DNA of 64,000 bases from Planctomycetota bacterium (lineage in GTDB: Bacteria > Planctomycetota > Planctomycetia > Pirellulales > PALSA-1355). The notes under the pieces were generated by a model, which saw only the letters and a list, made by a program, of their open reading frames with translations, had not been told where the DNA came from and did not search any database. The position numbers and the translations under genes were made by a program. Where the stretch lies: the NCBI GenBank assembly GCA_003389325.1, contig QQVE01000048.1:186001-250000 (forward strand), in the 5' to 3' direction. Positions 58,417 through 64,000 of the stretch are shown here, in pieces. Position 1 is the first letter of the stretch. The number at the start of each line of letters is the position of its first letter.

Positions 58417-59739
58417 CTACTGCTCGAACAGCACGCACAGCACCTCGACGGCCGACACGGCTCGCTCCGGGCGCTCCGCCTCGCTGCCATCGGAGTCGAC
58501 GTAGATCGACAGGGCGCATCGCAAGTACTGCTCGCGTGTTTGCTCAACCAGATCGGGATCGAGCTCCGCGGCCGCAACCGGCCATAGCGCTTCCAACTCC
58601 TCGAGCGCCTGGGCGTCGCCTGAAATGGCCGCAAACACCAGGTCGTCGATCCGCTCCAACAGCTCCAGCACTTCGGGGGGCTGCCGCGCCAGCCGCGCCG
58701 CCAGCGCGTCGAGTTGCTCCGAGCGCGTGCGTTCCTCGGTGGCCACCCCGCCGCCGTGCGCTCGGTCGGTGCGCTGGTTCTTGGCCGCTTGTCCGGTGCC
58801 GGCCGCCACCTTGGGCGAGCTGCGTTTTGATTTTCGCGAGCGGTCTTTGGGTTTGCCGCCTTCGATTTCCATCAACACTTCGGCCAGGCGATCCAGGTCG
58901 TCCAAGACCAACCCCGGGCGCGGCTGTTCCAATTCCGTGGCCAACACCGACAGCTTGCCCGAGTCGAGCACCGAAGTGATCCATGCGGCCCAACCCTGCC
59001 ACTGGGCTGAGCCGGCCGCCGTCGATTCGTCGAGCTGCAAGACCGTGATGCCCTGCCGCCCCATGGCTCGCCAGCTGTTCTCTTCAGGCGGCAGCGCCAG
59101 AATCCGCACAGGCCTGCTCGGAGAAAAGTGCAAGCCGGTGCTGAACGAGAACTCGCCACGGCACTCGACCGGCAGCAGGCTCAACAGCCCCGCCACGAGT
59201 TGATCGCACGGCACGGTCGACCGCACTGCCAGGCGATCGCTGGCAAGCGCCGTCTGCAGCAACGTTGCCAACGCCGCCGGACCCGGATCGCGAGCCAGCC
59301 GGGCCACCAGCGCCAGGTCCACGACCGGCGCCCGCCCGCATAGCCGGATCGGCTCGAGCGTTTCGGCCACTGATTCCTCGACGCGCAAGGAGCCGCTCGC
59401 TGCCGCGGCGCGAAGAATCGCGAACGGGTCGTTGGCAAATCGCTGCATGGCCCCCGGCGGCACGACCAGGAACTGAGTATAGACCTGCATGCCGCCGCGG
59501 CCGCTGTATTCCTTGCCGGCGACCGACGTGCGCGAAACGCAGTGCGCGCCGCTGCCCAGCCGAAAGTAATTCGTGCTCGCCGCGTCGCCTCCCTGCTCCA
59601 GCAGCGAGCCATGCGAGGGGCCCCACACGGCCAGCTCGCGGGCGTCGGATTCGGCCAGGCCCGGGCTGCGGGCCAATAGTTGATAGCCTTGCGCGCGGTC
59701 CGTCGCGGCGGACGTAAAGATGGCTTGTTCGATCAGCAC
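58417..59739 (-). CDS. GTPase-associated protein 1 (GAP1-N2-like) domain protein
   Basis: The 440-residue product begins IEQAIFTSAATDRAQGYQLLARSPGLAESDARELAVWGPSHGSLLEQ, followed by FRLGSGAHCVSRTSVAGKEYSGRGGMQVYTQFLVVPPGAMQRFANDPF. To my reading this resembles the N-terminal domain (type 2) of GTPase-associated protein 1, found beside GTPases in multi-gene conflict-like systems. A helical middle (about 150-300), a lysine/arginine-rich stretch near 305-340 and an acidic helical end follow. No signal peptide or membrane segment. It lies 61 bases downstream of the GTPase gene in the same operon. Function is unknown. Confidence 0.65.
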   Translation of the reverse strand: MLIEQAIFTSAATDRAQGYQLLARSPGLAESDARELAVWGPSHGSLLEQGGDAASTNYFRLGSGAHCVSRTSVAGKEYSGRGGMQVYTQFLVVPPGAMQRFANDPFAILRAAAASGSLRVEESVAETLEPIRLCGRAPVVDLALVARLARDPGPAALATLLQTALASDRLAVRSTVPCDQLVAGLLSLLPVECRGEFSFSTGLHFSPSRPVRILALPPEENSWRAMGRQGITVLQLDESTAAGSAQWQGWAAWITSVLDSGKLSVLATELEQPRPGLVLDDLDRLAEVLMEIEGGKPKDRSRKSKRSSPKVAAGTGQAAKNQRTDRAHGGGVATEERTRSEQLDALAARLARQPPEVLELLERIDDLVFAAISGDAQALEELEALWPVAAAELDPDLVEQTREQYLRCALSIYVDSDGSEAERPERAVSAVEVLCVLFEQ

Positions 59740-59800
59740 GCGATGCTTACCTCACGGAGCGACGATTCAGGACGCACGAACCAGGACGCGCCATCTCTCG

Positions 59801-60712
59801 TTAGGAGCGCAAATTGTCGACGAGCCATTCAAAGGGTTCGATGATGCCGCGCGGTTCCACTCGCAGCGGCACCTTTTGTTTTTCGGCGCCCGGTTCCTTC
59901 TTCACGGCACACGCTCCGGCCACTCCGGCGGCAAAGAAGCGGTGCCGGTGAAAGCGCTGCTGGCAAATGCGATACAGGCCCGGAGCGTGTCGCTGGGCGT
60001 AGGCCGGCGGATCTTCGAAGCACGAATCGCACTGGTCGGCCTTGCTGAAGATCAATGCCACGGGCCGCATCGCCCACGACGACTTGGGATCGTCGCCCAT
60101 CTCGGTCAAGTGGCTGAGCAGCTTCATCGTGAAGTAGTCTTCGTCGAGCGATCCCGATTGCAGCTTGGTGCCGTCGATCAAGATCATCACGCCGTCGCAG
60201 CGGGTCAGCATCGCGTGGATCACGCGGTACGAGCGCGGATGGTCCACTTCCTCGAACAGCGCTTCGCCCGCCATGTCGGGCAGCACCATTTCGACCGGCT
60301 GGCGGTGCCGGGGGCTGCGCAGTTGGCAGTGCACCCAGTTCCAGCGATCGGGCTCGTTGGGCGTCTTGGTCGGAAACTCGCACCGCGACAGCGCGGCCAG
60401 CGTGCTGTGTTGCAGCGTCACCGAGAAGCCGCCGCGGGCCGATAGCTGCAGGTGCTTCGGCTGGCGCGAAAGCATGTCGAGCAGCATGCCCAGGTAGACG
60501 GTCTTGCCCACGCCGCTGGGTCCCAGCGCCGCGAACATCACCGGCTTGGTGTGTTTCGAGCGCGCCTGGTGCGCGAGGATCATCGGGGCGAAGCAGTTCC
60601 GGCAGCTCTCGGCGTCCGGCGTGTTGCCCTCGTTGCAGATCAAGCACGGAATCTGGTTCCCATAGTGGGCCAGACGCATCGAATCCAACTCTAGCGCAAC
60701 GCCGCGACTCAT
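59801..60712 (-). CDS. zinc-ribbon GTPase (double-GTPase/TRAFAC-like)
   Basis: The ATG at 60712 overlaps the upstream FGE stop (ATGA), and gives 303 residues. A zinc ribbon is formed by C23, C26, C37 and C40. The P-loop is GPSGVGKT at 64-71, a switch II-like motif LPDMAGE at 144-150, and a G4-like motif FSKAD at 222-226, where NKxD is canonical. A VMILIDGTKLQSG strand follows near 175-187. The pattern fits the DO-GTPase2-like GTPases found next to GAP1 proteins. It is soluble. An in-frame extension upstream of 60712 would be arginine-rich junk inside the FGE gene. Confidence 0.76.
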   Translation of the reverse strand: MSRGVALELDSMRLAHYGNQIPCLICNEGNTPDAESCRNCFAPMILAHQARSKHTKPVMFAALGPSGVGKTVYLGMLLDMLSRQPKHLQLSARGGFSVTLQHSTLAALSRCEFPTKTPNEPDRWNWVHCQLRSPRHRQPVEMVLPDMAGEALFEEVDHPRSYRVIHAMLTRCDGVMILIDGTKLQSGSLDEDYFTMKLLSHLTEMGDDPKSSWAMRPVALIFSKADQCDSCFEDPPAYAQRHAPGLYRICQQRFHRHRFFAAGVAGACAVKKEPGAEKQKVPLRVEPRGIIEPFEWLVDNLRS

Positions 60713-61857
60713 GTCCGGTCCTCCGCAATCGGGGTGGCGACCTGTTCCTCTTCTTCGGCCGACGACTCGTCGCCGCCGCCGCAGTCCAGATCGCGTAGGT
60801 TGATCGCACAACGGAATCCGATGTTGTGCTTGCGCGCCAGAGCCGTGTCCGCGCTGCGGAAATGGCACGTGGCCTGACAGTCGAGATACGTATCGAAGGC
60901 TCCGCCGCGCATGCTCTTCAGCTTGGCCTGGCCGCTGGCGCCCTCGGCCGCATCGGGCTCGAAGGCCAAGGCGTCGGCCGTCCACTCCCACACGTTACCG
61001 ATCAGTTGATGCACGCCTCCGACGCTCACGCCGCCTTGAAACTCGTAGACGCTTACCGGCTTGCCCGGTCCCGAGCCCCACAGGTTGGCTCGCGTGCGGT
61101 CCATGGCGTCGCCCCAGGGGTAGCGCCGCTGCAGCAAGGGGTGGCCTTCGATCGATACCGGCCAGCTCCCCGCTTTCACCCATTCGGCATCGCTGGGAAG
61201 CCGCTTGCCGACCCAGCGGGCATAGGCTACGGCTTCGTACCAGCTGACGCCGACGACCGGCAATTTTTCTTCGCCCCGCGGGAACCGTCCGCCTCGCCAG
61301 TATCGCGGCCCGGGATGTCCCGTCAGATCAACGAAGTCGAGCAATGCCGGCCAGATTTCCGGATCCCAGATGGCCATTTGTTCGTAGCCGCCGGCCGAAA
61401 CGAAGTGCTGGAACTGGGCGTTCGTGACCGGGTAGCGATCGAGATAATATGCCTCGAGGTGCAGCATGGCGGTTTCGGCCGCATCCTTGTCGTTGCCCTG
61501 TCCCGACCGCAGCATCACCTGGCCCTCGGGCACCAGGCACATGTTGTCGGAGAGCGCGGCCCGCGTGCGCGAGAGCTGCTCGGGGGCGAGGTTCTTCACC
61601 AGTTGAGGGCGAAGCAACAGCGCGTAGCGGCTTTGGCTCAGCATGTCGTCGACGACCGATTGCACGCCGCCGTTGAAGACCGGCTCGTCGGGGACCGTTA
61701 CCGCCTCGGGTTCCAGCGCCGTGGCGACGGCGCTCTCGGGGGCCGCGGTAGCGTTCTTGCCGCGCCCGCTCGCGCCCGAGCCCCCCATGATCCCGCCGAA
61801 CCATTCCGGCAGTTTCGACAGGACGTTGCCGTGACTCGTGGAGTTGCTGGATCGCAT
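60709..61857 (-). CDS. FGE/SUMF1-fold domain protein
   Basis: The 382-residue product has an N-terminal region of about 105 residues without clear fold, then a formylglycine-generating-enzyme-like domain: YYLDRYPVTNAQFQHFV (137-153), LPVVGVSWYEAVAYARWVGKRLPSDAEWVKAG (199-230), YPWGD (246-250), GNVWEWTAD (287-295), MRGGAFDTYLDCQATCHFRSA (316-336) and NIGFRC (345-350). The two active-site cysteines of true FGE have a C-x4-C spacing. Here C327 and C331 have C-x3-C, so catalysis is doubtful. Such domains are often binding modules in signalling or conflict operons. Stop overlaps the GTPase start, so the two are translationally coupled. Confidence 0.82.
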   Translation of the reverse strand: MRSSNSTSHGNVLSKLPEWFGGIMGGSGASGRGKNATAAPESAVATALEPEAVTVPDEPVFNGGVQSVVDDMLSQSRYALLLRPQLVKNLAPEQLSRTRAALSDNMCLVPEGQVMLRSGQGNDKDAAETAMLHLEAYYLDRYPVTNAQFQHFVSAGGYEQMAIWDPEIWPALLDFVDLTGHPGPRYWRGGRFPRGEEKLPVVGVSWYEAVAYARWVGKRLPSDAEWVKAGSWPVSIEGHPLLQRRYPWGDAMDRTRANLWGSGPGKPVSVYEFQGGVSVGGVHQLIGNVWEWTADALAFEPDAAEGASGQAKLKSMRGGAFDTYLDCQATCHFRSADTALARKHNIGFRCAINLRDLDCGGGDESSAEEEEQVATPIAEDRT

Positions 61858-61899
61858 GGTCTTCTCGCTCTTGTCTTGCCAGGGGAAAGGGCCGCGGCC

Positions 61900-64000
61900 C
61901 TATCGTTTCGCCAGCTTGCGAACTTTGCTCTTTTGCAGGGACTCGAACTGTTCCATCACCGAACCCAACACCGTATCTTCGGGCCGCGCACCGTTGCTCT
62001 CGGTCGGACGATTGGCCGCAGGCGGGGGGGAGGGTTCGACCCGATGCATGCCCGCGGCGGGCGACGAATCGCCGCGCTGGGCCAACGCTTCGGACTGCAT
62101 TTCGACGGCCTTGCGCAATTGCCGCAGCTCTTCGCTCCAACTCTCGCGCTCGGCAGCGGCCGTCCGCTTTTGCTCGGCCAATTGTTCGATCAGCTCGGCG
62201 CCCCGATGGCGCAGCAGATCGAGTTCGTTTTCCAACTGCTGCCGCTCGGCTTCGGCCTCGGCAAGTTGTTCTTGAAGCGCCGCGTCGCCTTCGCCCGAGG
62301 CTGCCTGGTCGGCCAGCCGGGCCAGTTCGGCCTGGGCGCTCTCGAGTTCGGCGCGAAGCTGGTCCGCGGCCGAAGCGCTTTTTTCCAGGGGTTCCACCTG
62401 CTCGCGCAGTTGGGCCAACTCTTCTTGTGCGGCGTTGCGGTGAGCTTCGAGCTCGCCTATCTCGCGCCGCAACCGTTCGTTCTGCTCGATTTGCTGTGTG
62501 AGCCGCTCCTGGCTGCGGGCGACTTCGGCCTGCGCTTCCAGCAGCCGGGCTTCGGCCGCGGCTGCGTCGCCGTCGGTCGACCCATCGGCGGCCCGGGCGG
62601 CCCAGACCTCGGACTGCCGCTCCAGGGTTTCGCGCATGTGTCGCAGCTCTTCGCCCCAGGCTTCGCGCTCGGCGGCGGCCTGCCGCTGTTGCTCGGCCAG
62701 CGCGTCGGTGAGTTCGGCGGCCCGTTGCCGCACGGCCTCGAGTTCGCCCTGCAAGTGCTGCCGCTCGTTCTGCACGGCGAACAGTTGCTGTTCGAGCTCG
62801 GCGCCTTCGGCGGGGCTGGCCACTTGCTCGCGCAGCCGGGCGATCTCGCTTTGGGCCGCCGTGAGCTCGCCGCGCAGCCGAGCCGCTTCTGAAGCGCTTT
62901 CGGCCAGCGGGCCGAACTGACCGCGTAGTTGCGCCAACTCTTCGCGCGCTTGTTCGCCGCGGTGCTCCAGCCGCCCGATCTCCTCGCGCAACTGCTCGTT
63001 TTGTTCCTGTTGGATCTGCAGGCGTTCCTGGCCCTGGGCGATCTCCGCCTCGGCGGCCAGCACGCGTTCCTTGGCGGCCGCCAGCGCTGCGGCTTCCTCG
63101 GCATCCTGATCGCCGCGCTCGGCCCAGGCCGCCGTCTGGCGGTCGAGGGCCTCGCGCAGATGCTTCAGCTCCTCGCCCCACTGTTCGCGTTCGGTCGCGG
63201 CAATCCGCTTTTGCTCGTCGACCGCCTCGGTCAAGTCGGATGCTCGGCGGCGCAAGGCCTCGAGCTCTCCCACCAACTGCTGCCGCTCGCTCTGCATCGC
63301 GTAGAGCTGTTGCTCCAGCTCCGCGTTCTCGGCCGGGTGCTCCGACTGTTCGCGCAGGCGGGCGATCTCCGACTGGGCCGCGGCCAACTCGCCCTGCAAC
63401 CGTGCCGCCTCCGAGGCCGTCTCCCGCAGCGACTCGAAGTGACCCTGCAAGTGCGCGAGCTCTTCCCGGGCGCTTTCGCGCTGGGCCTCGAGCCGCTGGA
63501 TCTCTTCGCGGAACTGCCCGATCTGCTCCGATTGGGCTTGCCCGCGCTCCTTGGCATGGGCGATTTCGGCTTCGGCCTGCAAGAGCCGTTCTTTGGTGGC
63601 CGCCAGTGCCGCGGCGTCTTCGTTCGCTTGGGCCGAACGTTGAGCCCAGGCGTCGGACTGGCGTTCGAGCGAGTGCCGCATCTGACGCAGCTCTTCGCTC
63701 CAGTTCTCGCGCTCGGTGTTGGCCTGGCGGCGCTGTTCGGCCAGCGCCTCGTTGAGCTCGGCGGCGTGATGCCGCAGGCCCTCGAGTTCGCTTTGCAGTC
63801 GTTGGCGTTCGGCCTGCAGCGACGCGAGCTGCGCTTGTGCTTCGTCGTTGCCGTGCGAGCCGGCCAGTTGCTCGCGCAACCGCTCCAGGTCCGCTTGCGC
63901 CGCGGCCAGGTCGCCGCGCAAACGCGCCGCCTCGGCCGCCGATTCCGCCAGCGGGGCGAACTGCCCGCGCAACTGCGACAGCTCTTCGCGCGCTTCGCGG
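61900..64000 (-). CDS. very long coiled-coil protein of 174-residue repeats, 5' end outside window
   Basis: The frame is open to the right window edge, so the N-terminus is missing. At least 699 residues are visible. Almost the whole is charged helix, rich in Ala, Glu, Gln, Leu and Arg, typical of extended coiled coil. A repeated unit contains a QLRGQFxPLAESxSEAARLRGEL block, an ELEQQLxAxQxERQxLxGELEAxRxRAxELT block and a WGEELxHxRExLxRQ block. No signal peptide or membrane segment is seen in this part. The last 65 residues are less repetitive, with a basic end KSKVRKLAKR. It is the first visible gene of an operon with the FGE, GTPase and GAP1-like genes (42 bases to the FGE start). Confidence 0.85.
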   Translation of the reverse strand, partial: REAREELSQLRGQFAPLAESAAEAARLRGDLAAAQADLERLREQLAGSHGNDEAQAQLASLQAERQRLQSELEGLRHHAAELNEALAEQRRQANTERENWSEELRQMRHSLERQSDAWAQRSAQANEDAAALAATKERLLQAEAEIAHAKERGQAQSEQIGQFREEIQRLEAQRESAREELAHLQGHFESLRETASEAARLQGELAAAQSEIARLREQSEHPAENAELEQQLYAMQSERQQLVGELEALRRRASDLTEAVDEQKRIAATEREQWGEELKHLREALDRQTAAWAERGDQDAEEAAALAAAKERVLAAEAEIAQGQERLQIQQEQNEQLREEIGRLEHRGEQAREELAQLRGQFGPLAESASEAARLRGELTAAQSEIARLREQVASPAEGAELEQQLFAVQNERQHLQGELEAVRQRAAELTDALAEQQRQAAAEREAWGEELRHMRETLERQSEVWAARAADGSTDGDAAAAEARLLEAQAEVARSQERLTQQIEQNERLRREIGELEAHRNAAQEELAQLREQVEPLEKSASAADQLRAELESAQAELARLADQAASGEGDAALQEQLAEAEAERQQLENELDLLRHRGAELIEQLAEQKRTAAAERESWSEELRQLRKAVEMQSEALAQRGDSSPAAGMHRVEPSPPPAANRPTESNGARPEDTVLGSVMEQFESLQKSKVRKLAKR
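62000..64000 (-). repeat. tandem 522-base coding repeat (174 residues), about four units
   Basis: Anchoring on the phenylalanine (or its counterpart) of the block QLRGQF, copies lie at 63960, 63438, 62916 and 62397, giving distances of 522, 522 and 519 bases. Units share most residues of the charged helices but differ at many codons. The array continues to the right edge and beyond. Confidence 0.85.

Noticed and set aside
60826..62892. A 688-codon plus-strand frame opposite the FGE and coiled-coil genes
   Set aside because: The minus strand encodes clear FGE motifs and heptad-rich coiled coil; the plus frame is their shadow.
62000..64000. The 522-base periodic repeat as a CRISPR or satellite array
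   Set aside because: Units are far too long for CRISPR repeats, lie fully within an open coding frame, and diverge at synonymous sites as expected for a repeated protein.

Overview
The window is about 64 kb of GC-rich bacterial chromosome, densely coding on both strands. It most likely comes from a member of the Planctomycetota, probably a Pirellulales-type relative. The evidence is a combination of families typical of that phylum: a DUF1559 prepilin-like protein with the H-X9-DG C-terminus, a DUF1080 protein, a secreted cyclophilin carrying a dockerin and a PEP-CTERM tail, a DUF11-repeat lipoprotein, a DUF1573 protein, an FGE/SUMF1-domain protein, and many GTG or TTG starts. No rRNA, tRNA, CRISPR array, insertion sequence or phage gene was recognised.

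Layout. 0.3-3.5 kb: YjbQ, then on the minus strand the DNA polymerase III delta-prime subunit, thymidylate kinase and a WYL regulator. 3.5-9 kb (minus): a TolC-like outer-membrane lipoprotein and two planctomycete-type hypotheticals. 9.4-16 kb: a thioredoxin-like/CAP-like secreted protein with a clear intrinsic terminator, the DUF11 lipoprotein, a stand-alone LigD-type 3'-phosphoesterase domain protein, an ArsR-type regulator and a TlpA-like lipoprotein. 16.2-22.8 kb (plus): a housekeeping run phoH, 7TM-HD phosphohydrolase, ybeY, recO, BamD-like TPR lipoprotein and LptE-like lipoprotein. 22.8-28.8 kb: folP, proA, an orphan fliM-like gene, trxB and asnS. 29-38 kb: the exported cyclophilin, DUF1080, SRPBCC, acs, cysK and a large acidic membrane protein with 13 DPF repeats. 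38-43 kb: an amidase and a complete ferrous-iron uptake operon feoA-feoA-feoB plus a Cys-rich small membrane protein, preceded by a promoter overlapped by a near-consensus Fur box. 43-48 kb: DUF1559, DUF1573 and a thioredoxin-NHL-DsbD-like protein. 48-55 kb: the classical translation cluster rpsB-tsf-pyrH-frr, then a glycerophosphodiesterase and a duplicated parvulin-like protein. 54.7-58.4 kb: an aminotransferase, a methyltransferase and carA.

The most unusual part is the minus-strand operon from 64.0 to 58.4 kb. It encodes, in order of transcription, a very long coiled-coil protein built from an almost exact 174-residue repeat (cut by the window edge), an FGE/SUMF1-fold protein, a zinc-ribbon GTPase whose start overlaps the FGE stop by 4 bases, and a protein resembling the N-terminal domain of GTPase-associated protein 1. 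I propose it as a GTPase-centred multi-protein system of unknown function. Two intergenic regions also hold hairpins followed by U-runs on the strand that has no gene, suggesting two unannotated small RNAs.

All assignments come from reading the translated sequences and motifs by eye. No database search was run.
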